The notes: generated by a model from the letters alone, not told the origin. DNA of 23,260 nucleotides from an uncultured Anaerotruncus sp. (GCA_910586875.1 CAJUJI010000026.1:1-23260); one strand, 5' to 3'. Shown: positions 8,375 to 17,042, numbered from the stretch's first letter. Program-made: numbers and translations.

Positions 8375-8464
8375 CTTGCTGGTGCGAGCCATTTTACCGC
8401 GCCTGGCATGGCAAATGTAACAACTTAGCCGTGCGCCAGCGCCAAAAACCGCACAAGCAGCAAG
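8375..8464 (+). promoter_or_regulatory. Possible structured leader upstream of the ATPase gene
   Basis: CTTGCTG-GTGCG (8375-8386) can pair with CGCAC-AAG-CAGCAAG (8450-8464), closing a domain that contains smaller complementary segments (CTGGC near 8403 with GCCAG near 8435). It follows the reductase stop by 3 nt and precedes the ribosome-binding-site hairpin. The pairing is partly imperfect and was found by eye. It matches no riboswitch class that I recognise. Confidence 0.3.
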
Positions 8465-8472
8465 AATGAACC

Positions 8473-8524
8473 AAAATCCTCCCAAACGAATACCATAAGG
8501 TATCAACCGTTTTGGGAGGATTTT
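8473..8524 (+). promoter_or_regulatory. Long hairpin sequestering the ATPase ribosome binding site
   Basis: AAAATCCTCCCAAA-CG (8473-8488) is complementary to CGTTTTGGGAGGATTTT (8508-8524) with a single bulge, and the loop contains a second small hairpin TACC-ATAA-GGTA (8491-8502). The right arm contains GGGAGGA (8514-8520), the Shine-Dalgarno sequence of the ATG at 8528, so in folded mRNA the ribosome site is fully paired. A weak terminator role is also possible because UUUU follows the stem GC. Confidence 0.75.
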
Positions 8525-8527
8525 AGA

Positions 8528-9631
8528 ATGGAATTTGATAGACCACTGCATTTTTTCCTTGGCGCAAACACCCCGCAAGGTTTTGTCTCGCGGTTTGACC
8601 AGCTCGCCGACTCGCAGGACGGCTGGCGTGAATTTGTAATCAAGGGCGGACCCGGCACCGGAAAATCCACCTTGATGAAGCGCATTGCCAGCAATGCGGC
8701 CCCGCGCTGCCGCGCAATCGAACGAATTCATTGCTCCTCGGATGTGGATTCGCTGGATGGCGTTATTTTGCACGATGTAAAAACCTCGATTGCAGACGGC
8801 ACCTCGCCGCATGTGATCGAACCGAAATATCCGGGCGCATTTGAGCAGCTGGTGGATTTGTCCAGCTGCTGGAATGCGCAGCAGCTATTCTCTGCGCGAC
8901 AGGAAATTCTGTCCCTTTCCAGCCGCATCAGCCGTTGTCATGAGCATTGCTGCCGGTTTTTGGGGGCAGCGGGCAGCCTGCTCGGGGATAATTACCGGAT
9001 CGCACTGGATGCAACATCGGTGCAGAAGGTGGTACGCGCCGCTACACGGATTGCACAAGCGGAATTGAAGGGCAGCGCAAGTGGACGCGGCAAAGAGTCG
9101 GTGCGGTTTCTTTCGGCTGTCACGAACCAGGGGATCACGCTGTTCTCCGACACCGCCAACACCCTCTGTGAGCGCATTTACCTAATAGACGACCCGCATG
9201 GTGCATCCTCCAGACTGCTGCTCGGGGTGCTGCGCAGCCAGGCGTTGGAGCATGGGTTGGATGTCTATAGCTGCTATTGCCCGCTTTCACCATTTGAAAA
9301 GCTCGAGCACCTGTTCATTCCGCAGCTAAAGGTCGGCTTTATGACCAGGAATGAACACCATATTCCACAGGTGGAGCCATATAAAATCATCCGTTCGCGC
9401 CGCTTTACCGACTCAGACGCACTGCGCAAGGCGCGCAAGCGCATCACCTTTAACCGCAAAGCCGCCGCACAGATGCTTGATTCCGCGGCACGTCTGCTTG
9501 CGGATGCCAAAAAACTGCATGACCAGCTGGAAACCTATTATATTGACGCGATGGATTTTGAGAAGGTCGATGCCATCGGTGCGCAGACGCTCTCTGCCTA
9601 TGAACAGATTTTTCAGCAGTATCAGCTGTGA
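8528..9631 (+). CDS. P-loop ATPase of unknown function (PRK06851-like), duplicated fold
   Basis: Protein of 367 aa with a Walker A motif GGPGTGKST (40-48) in the N-terminal half. It resembles a conserved Firmicutes family of unknown function (PRK06851-type, from memory). The C-terminal half appears to repeat the N-terminal one: strand RIYLIDDPHGASSRLL (216-231) lies where a second P-loop would be but lacks the Gly-Lys-Ser/Thr, and CYCPLSPFEKLEHLFIPQLK parallels IHCSSDVDSLDGVILHDVK in the first half. Only the first site should bind ATP. No signal peptide or membrane segment is present, so it is cytoplasmic. The ATG at 8528 follows GGGAGGA by 7 nt, but that site lies in a hairpin. It may be co-transcribed with the reductase. 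Confidence 0.8.
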   Translation: MEFDRPLHFFLGANTPQGFVSRFDQLADSQDGWREFVIKGGPGTGKSTLMKRIASNAAPRCRAIERIHCSSDVDSLDGVILHDVKTSIADGTSPHVIEPKYPGAFEQLVDLSSCWNAQQLFSARQEILSLSSRISRCHEHCCRFLGAAGSLLGDNYRIALDATSVQKVVRAATRIAQAELKGSASGRGKESVRFLSAVTNQGITLFSDTANTLCERIYLIDDPHGASSRLLLGVLRSQALEHGLDVYSCYCPLSPFEKLEHLFIPQLKVGFMTRNEHHIPQVEPYKIIRSRRFTDSDALRKARKRITFNRKAAAQMLDSAARLLADAKKLHDQLETYYIDAMDFEKVDAIGAQTLSAYEQIFQQYQL

Positions 9632-9638
9632 CCGCAGT

Positions 9639-9670
9639 TAAAAAACAGCAGCCTTTTTTAAGGCTGCTGT
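9639..9670 (-). terminator. Intrinsic terminator of regulator-kinase operon 2
   Basis: Arms ACAGCAGCC (9645-9653) and GGCTGCTGT (9662-9670) form a 9-bp stem. On the minus strand it is followed by six U (9645-9640), 22 bp past the kinase stop. The plus strand lacks a U tract after the stem, so the convergent ATPase gene has no clear terminator of its own. Confidence 0.85.
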
Positions 9671-9691
9671 AGTCTGTTGAGGGCGGCTGCT

Positions 9692-11266
9692 TTATGTGTC
9701 CTCCATCTCCGCAAGCGACAGTTCAAACCAGAACCGCACCCCTTTTTCGGTGTTTTCGACACCATACGGCTGCTGGTGTGCCTCCATCACCACCTTGACA
9801 ATCGCCAATCCCAGTCCGTAGCCATCCGCACGCGTACGGGATTTATCCGCACGGTAGAAGCTGTCAAACAGGCACTTCAGGTCCTGTTCCTCGATATGCG
9901 CGCCGACGTTCTCAATTTCAACACGGCAATTGGCACCGGTCTGGTAGACCGATAATGTAATCTCGCTGCCGTCCGGCGTATACTTAATGGCATTTTCCAG
10001 CAGATTGCTCACCACCCGCTGAATTTTGAGGTAGTCGGCGCAAACGATAAACTCATCCGAGAGCTGTTTTTTGACGGCAATCTGTCGCTTCTCGGTTAGA
10101 ATTTGATAGTTCTTAATAATTGCGTCGAGCACCTCGCTGATGCAAAAGATTGAAATTTGCATCTGCTCTACGCCGCTCTCCAGTTTGGAGAGATCCAACA
10201 GGCGGTTGACCATCCGTGACAGCCGGTTTCCCTCGCTGATGATGATACCGCAATACTCCTGCTCCTCGGCGCTTTGCGTCTCGGTCAAAAGCGCCTCCGC
10301 ATAGCTGATGATCAGCGTGAGCGGCGTTTTGAAATCGTGCGAGACGTTTGCAACAAACTGTTTGCGCATCTGGTCGGTTTGCTGCTGACGCACCAGGTCG
10401 GTTTGCAGCACCTCATTGGCGCGCACCAATGTGTCAATGTTGGATTGCAGTTCATCCGACATATGGTTGATGCTGGTGGCGAGGATGGCAATTTCATCCC
10501 CGCCATTCACAAAGCAACGCGTTGAAAAATCCATCTGTGCGATTTTTTCCGCCACCTTCTGGATCTCCTGCACCGGTCGGGTGATCCGGCCCACCAGATA
10601 ATAGATGATGACCGAACCAGCGCATAAAATCACAATTGATAAAAAGGCGGTATACCGCACCGCAAGGTCAGCGGTAGATTTGAGGTAATCGCGCGGAGTT
10701 TGGATGTATAAATAGAGGTTATCGTCCAGCTGTGTGGACAGGCTGATCGAGTTCTCCCACGGATCCCCGTGTTTGTCTCCAACTTGGATGTTACAGGAAT
10801 AATCGGTTTGCTGAATGCGCGCGAGCAGCTTTTGTTGTTCGCGCGCCAGTTTGCTCTGGATAAAATCGATAGGGGGCTGCTCCTGCTGTGGATGGCCCTT
10901 TTTCTGCTTTTTAAGGTCCTCCTGCTGCATACTGCGGGAATGGTAAAAAATGTCTAGGGTGCCATCCTCCAAAAGTGAAATCAAGCTTAACAGGGCGTTT
11001 TCATCCTCGATGGAATTGACCGTTTCAAAAAACTCCTGGTTGCTGAACAGCTGCTCCTTATCCAATGTTTGGGACTCTTGCAGCTTGTTATAAACGGTGC
11101 GGATCTGTTGGGCGCTGGTGCGCAATACATGCTGCTTGTTGTTCATATAAAACAGCTCGAATAGGGTGGAGCCCATGAACAACAACACCACAATGTTGCA
11201 GACCAACACAAACAGCACAATTGAGAACAGCTTGCGCCGGATGCCCCAACTATTCCACCCACTCAA
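9692..11266 (-). CDS. Sensor histidine kinase (module 2)
   Basis: Membrane sensor kinase of about 524 aa, partner of the regulator just upstream. TM1 is about 15-40, a large extracytoplasmic sensor about 41-203, TM2 about 206-227, then HAMP. The HisKA box QFVANVSHDFKTPLTLI gives H310; the N box is NLLENAIKYTP (N425) and G2 is GYGLGLAI. The G1 box reads ENVGAHI rather than DxGxG, a variant seen in some clostridial kinases. The start is uncertain: TTG at 11266 has AAAGG 11-12 nt upstream, while TTG at 11278 has AAAGG directly adjacent. Either start overlaps the regulator's end (17 or 29 bp), implying coupling. The sensor domain is much larger than in kinase 1, so the signals probably differ. 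Confidence 0.92.
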   Translation of the reverse strand: MSGWNSWGIRRKLFSIVLFVLVCNIVVLLFMGSTLFELFYMNNKQHVLRTSAQQIRTVYNKLQESQTLDKEQLFSNQEFFETVNSIEDENALLSLISLLEDGTLDIFYHSRSMQQEDLKKQKKGHPQQEQPPIDFIQSKLAREQQKLLARIQQTDYSCNIQVGDKHGDPWENSISLSTQLDDNLYLYIQTPRDYLKSTADLAVRYTAFLSIVILCAGSVIIYYLVGRITRPVQEIQKVAEKIAQMDFSTRCFVNGGDEIAILATSINHMSDELQSNIDTLVRANEVLQTDLVRQQQTDQMRKQFVANVSHDFKTPLTLIISYAEALLTETQSAEEQEYCGIIISEGNRLSRMVNRLLDLSKLESGVEQMQISIFCISEVLDAIIKNYQILTEKRQIAVKKQLSDEFIVCADYLKIQRVVSNLLENAIKYTPDGSEITLSVYQTGANCRVEIENVGAHIEEQDLKCLFDSFYRADKSRTRADGYGLGLAIVKVVMEAHQQPYGVENTEKGVRFWFELSLAEMEDT

Positions 11267-11924
11267 ATTTGTATCCAACCTTTCGTATTGTCACGATGTT
11301 CTTTGCGTATTTACCCAGCTTTGCACGCAGGCATTTGATATGGGTATCCACCGTGCGGTCATCACCGTTATAATCCATGTCCCAAACGGTGCAGATAATC
11401 TGATCGCGGGTGAGCACAATATTTTGGTTTTTCATCAGATAGTAAAGCAGATCGAACTCCTTGGGGGTGGTAACCACCCGCTCTCCGTCCACCAGTACGC
11501 TGCGCTCCCGATAGATCACGCGCAATCCGCCCGCTGCAACATCGCTCATGTCATTGACAGCGGTGCGTTTGAGCAAATTTTTTACCCGTGTCACCAAAAT
11601 CGTGGGGGAAAACGGCTTGGAAATATACTCGTCAGCGCCCATCTGAAAGCCGGTTACCTCGTCGTTTTCGGTGTCCCGTGCGGTCAGCATCAAAATTGGA
11701 ACATCCGATTTATCGCGAATTTCGCGGCAGGCATCAAACCCATCTTTATGTGGCATCATCACATCCAGCATCACCAGCACAACGTCATCATTTTCCTCAA
11801 ACTGGTCCACGGCCTGCTGGCCATCCTCCGCTTCTATCACCTTGAATCCTTCGCGCACCAGGTAGCTCGCCACCAACCGCCGGATTTTTGACTCATCTTC
11901 AGCCAAAAGAATTTTGCTATCCAT
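11250..11924 (-). CDS. OmpR/PhoB-family response regulator (module 2)
   Basis: DNA-binding regulator of 224 aa. The ATG at 11924 is chosen because GGAG lies 9 nt upstream; the frame extends five codons further to a TTG lacking a site. The receiver has E9/D10, phospho-acceptor D54 (VMLDVMMPHKDG), switch T81 and K103 (ISKPF). The winged-helix domain ends in DTHIKCLRAKLG and TIRKVGYKFEWVE. It heads an operon with kinase 2, separated from the upstream RND gene by a terminator and its own putative promoter, which carries two types of 11-bp-spaced repeats and so may be autoregulated. The nearest target is the adaptor-RND pair at 12159-16913. Confidence 0.95.
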   Translation of the reverse strand: MDSKILLAEDESKIRRLVASYLVREGFKVIEAEDGQQAVDQFEENDDVVLVMLDVMMPHKDGFDACREIRDKSDVPILMLTARDTENDEVTGFQMGADEYISKPFSPTILVTRVKNLLKRTAVNDMSDVAAGGLRVIYRERSVLVDGERVVTTPKEFDLLYYLMKNQNIVLTRDQIICTVWDMDYNGDDRTVDTHIKCLRAKLGKYAKNIVTIRKVGYKFEWVE

Positions 11925-11941
11925 CTTGATACACTCCAATA

Positions 11942-11989
11942 TTTTCAGTCTGTTTTCAGTATGCGGAAAAATTGTGACGGCAATGTGTA
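11942..11989 (-). promoter_or_regulatory. Putative promoter and direct repeats upstream of response regulator 2
   Basis: TTTTCAG is repeated at 11942-11948 and 11953-11959, an 11-bp period. TGTGAC (11973-11978) and TGTGTA (11984-11989) are also 11 bp apart. A candidate minus-strand -10, CATACT (11963-11958), lies 10 bp from the first TGTGA box, as in the two adaptor promoters. The TTTTCAG pair would overlap the -10 or transcription start and could be a repression site. The -10 was assigned by eye. Confidence 0.5.
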
Positions 11990-12028
11990 GAACTTTTAAA
12001 TTTTGTGGGAATCAACCTCGCATTTTTA

Positions 12029-12114
12029 GGCGTTATACGCCACAATTTCCCCTTAAAATGCGATTCGTCCAAAAGAAAAAGCCCTTTTCGGGCTTTTTCT
12101 TTGCAGCCTTTTGA
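12029..12114 (-). repeat. Modular hairpin element, copy B (shortened), 3' of RND operon 2
   Basis: On the minus strand this reads TCAAAAGGCTGC (the second half of H1, 12114-12103), then hairpin H3 (12102-12072), the box GGACGAATCGCATTTTA (12070-12054) resembling the conserved box of copies A and C, then hairpin GGCGT/ACGCC (12041-12029) in the H4 position. H2 and the first half of H1 are missing. Like copy A it lies directly after an RND gene on the same strand. Confidence 0.6.
12072..12102 (-). terminator. Intrinsic terminator of RND operon 2
   Basis: A 13-bp stem (AAAGAAAAAGCCC at 12072-12084, GGGCTTTTTCTTT at 12090-12102) has a 5-nt loop and U-rich tail on the minus strand, 57 bp after the RND stop. 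It separates adaptor-RND 2 from regulator-kinase 2. Confidence 0.85.
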
Positions 12115-12158
12115 CTGCCGCCACGCAGGAATTCTATTTTGGGATATGCGCTGGGATA

Positions 12159-15100
12159 TTATCTAAACTCTGCGGGAATTTCCATCCCTGAGCTGTCCTG
12201 CGGCTGTTCGCGCCGGTTGCGGCGGAACAATGCGCGCTTGCCGGTTTGCTTGCCCTTCTTGCGGCGGTCCTCTCCGTCAAACAGCAGATACACCACCGGA
12301 ATCAGCACCAGCGTCAACAGTGTGGAGACCAACAAGCCGCCAATTACAACCGTTGCCATCGATTGCATCATCTCCACATTTCCGCCGATCCCAAGCGCGC
12401 TGGGCAGCAGCCCTAGCACGGTGGTCATGGTGGTCATCAGGATCGGACGCAAACGGGTTCTTCCCGACCGGATTAGTGCCGTGCGCGCGGGCATTCCCTG
12501 TTCTCTGCGCAGAATGTTGGTATAATCGATCAGCACGATTGCATTGTTTACGACGATACCGACCAGCATAACCAATCCAATCAAGGAGGTCATGCTGATA
12601 GACTGCCCTGTAAGAATCAGGCCCAGAAATGCGCCGGTCATCGAGAACGGCACCGACAGCATGACCACCAGCGAGAAACGCACCGATTCAAACTGGATGG
12701 ACATAACCACAAACACCAGGAAAATCGCGGTTGCCAATGCGCTGTAAATGGCGCTGAACTCCTCATTCATGGTGCGCATATTGCCGCCAGCTTCAATCTC
12801 TACGCCGCTGGGCAGGTTCATCTGCCCCAGGCGGGCCATAATCTGATTGGAAAGGCTGGTGGCAGAAACACCTACCGCGGGGGTGCCGGTCACGGTTACA
12901 CGATAGTCACCGTCATAGCGGCTGATCTGCGAGGGACTGTTGTTATAAACAATCTGCGCTATATCGGTCAGCGGCACACGTCCGCCTCTCGTGGTGGAAA
13001 GCATCAGACCGGACAGATCGCTCACATCCTGGTAGCGGTCCTCTGGATACATCACCTTGACAGAATACTCCTGGTCGCTGGTTTGCAGCTCGGTTGCCTC
13101 CACCCCAGAAATCATGTTGCGCACGGTGCTTACAATCTGAGACGGGGTCGTGCCGATTGCCGCTGCCTGCACCGCATCCACAACGATTTCTGCACGTGGG
13201 CTGCCGTTTGACAGGCTGGTCGTTGCGGAATCAATCCCTTCAAAGGAAGCAACTACCTCTTTTATTTCGTTAGCAGTTTCGCGCAGCACCTCCAAATTGC
13301 TGCCGCTGAGGTTGACCTGCACGCCGCTGCTGCCAAACGACATACTGCGCCGCTGGTCCACATCCACGCTGCAATTTTCAATCGCTGCGGTTTGCTTGCG
13401 CATCAGCGCAACAAACTCATCTGTACTGGTATTGCGGCCGTCTTTGAGATAGACGGTCAGGCTTGCCGAGCCGCCGTTGCCGCGCATCGAGTAGCTTTCT
13501 ACATCCGGCTGTGCTGCGACAATCTCCTCTACCTGTGTCATAATTTTGTCGGTTTCGTCGATGTTCAGTCCGGTTTTCGTGGTGACTGAAATATTGATCG
13601 CGCCCTCGTCCGACATCGGCATCAGTTCCATATCGATGCGGGTGAACATCACTGCTGTACCGGCCAACACACAGATTGCCACCAGCACCACCAAAATTTT
13701 GTGGTTGAGCGCATGTTCCAACCCCCAGGCATACACTCGTTCCAGCCGGTGCAGCAGCCGGTTGATCATCGAGCGCTCTTTTTCCTGCGGCTTAAACTGC
13801 ACAAACAGCAGCGGCACCATGGTGAGCGCCGAAATCAGCGACGCCAGCAGCGAAAAGACAATGGTAAAGCCAACCTCTTTAAAGAGCTGTCCTGACATAC
13901 CATTCATCAGCGCGATTGGCAGGAATACGACCACCGTTGTAGCGGTCGAGGCGATTACCGAGCCGTTGACCAGGTTTGCACCTTCGATGGCAGCATCTGC
14001 ATGGCTGCGCATCCCGTCCCGCGAGCGAAAACAGCTGTCCAGCACAACAATCGAGTTGTCCACCATCATACCAATGCCGACCACCAAGCCGCCCAGCGAC
14101 ATAATATTCAGCGTCATATCAAACACCGACATCAGCACCAATGCGGAAAATACCGAAAGCGGCATTGAGGTTGCAACGATCATTGCTGCGCGAAAATCAC
14201 CCAGGAATAAATAGAGCACCAGCATGGAAAGCACAAGACCTTGCAACAGGGTGGAAACAACATTCATGATATTTTCATAGATGGTTTCCCCGCTATTGTT
14301 GGTGATGGTGATTGCGATACCCAATCCCGCAGCATTCAGCTCCTCCACCTTTTCTGCCACCTGGTTGCAGATTTCCACCGTGTTCGCACTCTGGTTTTTG
14401 GAAACCGAAATGCTGATATTCTCCATGCCGTTATAGCGGCTGATGGAGGAACTCTTTTGCTCCGCCATCCGCACGGTTGCCACATCTGAAACATGGATAA
14501 TGTCGCCGCTTGCCAGCGAAATGGGGATGGTCTCCAGGCTGTCGTAGGTGTTATAGCTGACGCTGCCCTGGAGGGTCAAGCTGGTATTGCCGCGGTTGAT
14601 TTCACCGGCGGTAATATTAAAATCCGCCGAAGCAATCGCATTTGCAACGCTGGTCATGGTCAGACCATACTGTTCCAGCTCCTCCTCCTTAAGCTCCACC
14701 TGGATATACTCCCGTTTGCCGCCGCGCATATCCACCGACGACACACCGGAAATTCGCTCCAATTCCGGAATTACTGTATTTTCAATATAGGAATAGATGT
14801 TGCTACCGCCGCTGGACTGGATGGACAGGTCCATAATCGAGGAGGAGTCCATCTGCATTTCCATAACGGTGGGGTCGTTGCAGCTGTCCGGCAGCCGCAG
14901 CCGATTGATCGCCTCGTCGATGTCATCGCGCTTTTCGTCCATGTCGGTATTGTAGTCAAACTCGAGCATGGTCATTGAGGAGCCCTCTGAGGAGCGTGAA
15001 GTCATCGACTTTACATCGCTGATGGAGGAGAGCGCCGATTCTACCACATCGGTTACCAGCTGGTCCACCTCCTCCGGGCTCGCGCCCTCATAGCGGGTCA

Positions 15101-15242
15101 TGACCATGAACACCGGCATCGACATTTCCGGCGTGGACTCCATCTCCATCTCAAAGATCGAGCTGACACCGAACACAATCAGCGTCAAAACGCACATCAG
15201 GACTGCAACCGGCCGCTTAACTGCAAGTTTCGGTAATGTCAT
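12159..15242 (-). CDS. RND efflux transporter, HAE1/AcrB-like (module 2)
   Basis: Pump of 1027 aa, paralogous to the one at 302-3373. It begins MTLPKLAVKRPVAVLM and has the same two-domain, two-membrane-block layout. TM4 has GIGMMVDNSIVVLDS (D395, N396); TM10 has VGIVVNNAIVLIDYTN followed by the family signature RSGRTRLRPILMTTMTTVLG. AGGAGGG overlaps the end of the adaptor gene about 11 nt before the ATG, and only 6 bp separate the two genes, so they are co-transcribed and coupled. The C-terminus is basic (RRKKGKQTGKRALFRRNRR), as expected for a cytoplasmic tail. Substrate unknown; lipid or drug export are the family's usual roles. Confidence 0.95.
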   Translation of the reverse strand: MTLPKLAVKRPVAVLMCVLTLIVFGVSSIFEMEMESTPEMSMPVFMVMTRYEGASPEEVDQLVTDVVESALSSISDVKSMTSRSSEGSSMTMLEFDYNTDMDEKRDDIDEAINRLRLPDSCNDPTVMEMQMDSSSIMDLSIQSSGGSNIYSYIENTVIPELERISGVSSVDMRGGKREYIQVELKEEELEQYGLTMTSVANAIASADFNITAGEINRGNTSLTLQGSVSYNTYDSLETIPISLASGDIIHVSDVATVRMAEQKSSSISRYNGMENISISVSKNQSANTVEICNQVAEKVEELNAAGLGIAITITNNSGETIYENIMNVVSTLLQGLVLSMLVLYLFLGDFRAAMIVATSMPLSVFSALVLMSVFDMTLNIMSLGGLVVGIGMMVDNSIVVLDSCFRSRDGMRSHADAAIEGANLVNGSVIASTATTVVVFLPIALMNGMSGQLFKEVGFTIVFSLLASLISALTMVPLLFVQFKPQEKERSMINRLLHRLERVYAWGLEHALNHKILVVLVAICVLAGTAVMFTRIDMELMPMSDEGAINISVTTKTGLNIDETDKIMTQVEEIVAAQPDVESYSMRGNGGSASLTVYLKDGRNTSTDEFVALMRKQTAAIENCSVDVDQRRSMSFGSSGVQVNLSGSNLEVLRETANEIKEVVASFEGIDSATTSLSNGSPRAEIVVDAVQAAAIGTTPSQIVSTVRNMISGVEATELQTSDQEYSVKVMYPEDRYQDVSDLSGLMLSTTRGGRVPLTDIAQIVYNNSPSQISRYDGDYRVTVTGTPAVGVSATSLSNQIMARLGQMNLPSGVEIEAGGNMRTMNEEFSAIYSALATAIFLVFVVMSIQFESVRFSLVVMLSVPFSMTGAFLGLILTGQSISMTSLIGLVMLVGIVVNNAIVLIDYTNILRREQGMPARTALIRSGRTRLRPILMTTMTTVLGLLPSALGIGGNVEMMQSMATVVIGGLLVSTLLTLVLIPVVYLLFDGEDRRKKGKQTGKRALFRRNRREQPQDSSGMEIPAEFR

Positions 15243-15248
15243 ATAGCT

Positions 15249-16913
15249 TTAGCCCTCCTGCCCTTGCGGCTGCGGAGTGGCACCCTGCTCTGCTGCGGTT
15301 TCCGGTTGCTCTGCTGCGGCATCCGATGGATCTACCGCGTCCGGCTGGCCCTCTGGGGCGCCATCTGCCGGCATAGTTGCCGGTCCGCCCTGCTGCTGGC
15401 TGTCTGTGGCGGGGGTCTGCATTCCTTCCGGCAGTGTGACGCCTTCCGCCAAATTCACCGATACGCCATCCGCCAAATCCGGATGCCAGGTGGTGATCAG
15501 CAGGCTATCCTTGGTCAGACCGGACTCCACCACCGTTGTTTCCGAGGTGGACATCCCTGTTTCAATATCGGTGCGCACCGCCTTGCCATCTTGATAAGTA
15601 TAAACATACGCCTGGCCTTCATCGTAATAAATCAGGTCCACCGGAATCAGCATTGCATCCTCTGCCTTTGCTGTGGAGGCGGTCACCTTGACTGTAACAC
15701 CGCTTAAAATTGAGCCATCCACCTGTTCCAATTGCGCCTTCACCGGAAACAATCCGGTCGATTCGTTTGCTTTGGTATCAATTTCAAATATGGTAGCCTG
15801 GTAGTCCTTGCCGCCCTTGGTGACGGTGATGGTATCCCCCAGCGAGAGTGCGGCGGCACCATCCGCGGTGGCGTTAAAGCTCACCGACATCATCTCTTTA
15901 TTGGAAATGGTGTAGGCCGCGCTCTGCATCCCAGGAGACTCGTATAGGCTGACATTCTTCGATTCAATCACACCGCCGATGGGCGCGTAAATTTTATATT
16001 TGCTCAGGTCCTTTGCGCGCTGCTCCAGCGTCAGGTTCGCAGACTTGAGCTGCACCTCTGCGGCTGCTTCGGCGTCCTCATAGGAGAGGCCGGTCGCCAG
16101 CTGGTAGTTTTTCAGCGCAGTTTCATAGCTGTTTTGTGCGTTGCGGTACGCATTGCGCAGGCTGCGCGCCTCGGTGTCCTCGTCATTCTCCAAATCCACA
16201 ACATCACCACGCGCCAAGGTATATTTGCCCTCAGCCTCGTCTAATGCTGCCCAAGCAGCCTTTCCCTCCTCCGACTGCTTATCCTCGATGGCGTCATACG
16301 CCTGCTGCGCGGCCATATATTCCTCATACGCCTTATCCCGTGCGCTCTCCGCCCGCACCAGATCATCCTGATAGCCGTCGTTATAGTCCCGTAAATTCTG
16401 GCGCGCGCTGTTCAGGCTCTGCTGTGCATTTTTCAGGCTGCTTTCCGCCGAAATAATTCGCGAATCATAGCTGCTGCCCAGGTTGGTACTGGTGCTGACC
16501 TGGGTGCTTTCGTAGCTCAGCTGCGCCTGCTGATAGCTCAGCTGTGCGTCTGAATCGTCCATCTCGAATAGGAGCTGGCCCGCCTCCACGGTATCCCCTG
16601 CCTCCACGTAAATTTTGGTCACCTTGGAGGAAACCTCTGGATAGACATTGACCGTTTCCGATGGCTCAATCTTACCAATAAATTCGGTGTCACGCGAAAG
16701 GCTGCCGATCTCTGGTGTTTGCAGCTTGACATTGATCACGCTTTCGGACATTTCGACAGCGCCCATATTTCCGCCGCGACCACCAGGACCACCGCCTGGG
16801 CCACCTGCGCCACCGCCGCCAGGACCGGCTGCAAATACCACCGAGCTAACCAGCACAATGATCATCACCCCGATTATAATTGCCATCTTGCCCTTGTCTT
16901 TCATCCTTGCCAT
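15249..16913 (-). CDS. RND periplasmic-adaptor-like (membrane fusion) protein (module 2)
   Basis: Adaptor of 554 aa. A hydrophobic anchor (about 10-28, MAIIIGVMIIVLVSSVVFA) is followed by an unusual Gly/Pro linker (about 30-48, with GPGGGGAGGPGGG), a lipoyl half (about 85-120, VYPEVSSKVTKIYVEAGDTV), a long Ala/Glu-rich coiled-coil hairpin to about 300, the second lipoyl half with the barrel (YAPIGGVIESKNV), and a Gln/Pro/Ala-rich tail of about 55 aa. GGAG lies 8 nt before the ATG. It is the first gene of the operon with the RND pump. The putative promoter at about 17043 would give a leader of over 100 nt that contains a GCAGCC/GGCTGC stem (16954-16980). Confidence 0.92.
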   Translation of the reverse strand: MARMKDKGKMAIIIGVMIIVLVSSVVFAAGPGGGGAGGPGGGPGGRGGNMGAVEMSESVINVKLQTPEIGSLSRDTEFIGKIEPSETVNVYPEVSSKVTKIYVEAGDTVEAGQLLFEMDDSDAQLSYQQAQLSYESTQVSTSTNLGSSYDSRIISAESSLKNAQQSLNSARQNLRDYNDGYQDDLVRAESARDKAYEEYMAAQQAYDAIEDKQSEEGKAAWAALDEAEGKYTLARGDVVDLENDEDTEARSLRNAYRNAQNSYETALKNYQLATGLSYEDAEAAAEVQLKSANLTLEQRAKDLSKYKIYAPIGGVIESKNVSLYESPGMQSAAYTISNKEMMSVSFNATADGAAALSLGDTITVTKGGKDYQATIFEIDTKANESTGLFPVKAQLEQVDGSILSGVTVKVTASTAKAEDAMLIPVDLIYYDEGQAYVYTYQDGKAVRTDIETGMSTSETTVVESGLTKDSLLITTWHPDLADGVSVNLAEGVTLPEGMQTPATDSQQQGGPATMPADGAPEGQPDAVDPSDAAAEQPETAAEQGATPQPQGQEG

Positions 16914-17042
16914 CTTCTATGCTCCATTCTCCGGTGTTGTTATTTCAGGTCATGCAGCCGCTTCCACCGGCCTAGGCTGCCCCGCATGTGTTGTCCTTGA
17001 AACACTTTAAAAACATCGCTTATTTTCAAATAGGTTGGCTTT

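Noticed and set aside
8372..8524. T-box leader or known riboswitch before the ATPase gene
   Set aside because: No T-box sequence (AGGGUGGNACCGCG type) or other class signature that I know is present, so only an unnamed leader structure is reported.
7301..8812. A 503-codon minus-strand open frame
   Set aside because: It lies opposite two strongly supported genes (aldo/keto reductase and ATPase) and crosses the gap between them; its translation is rich in His, Arg and Cys, with no family resemblance. It is an antisense shadow.
9632..9691. Terminator for the plus-strand ATPase gene
   Set aside because: The hairpin here lacks a U tract in the plus direction; it fits only the minus-strand kinase operon.
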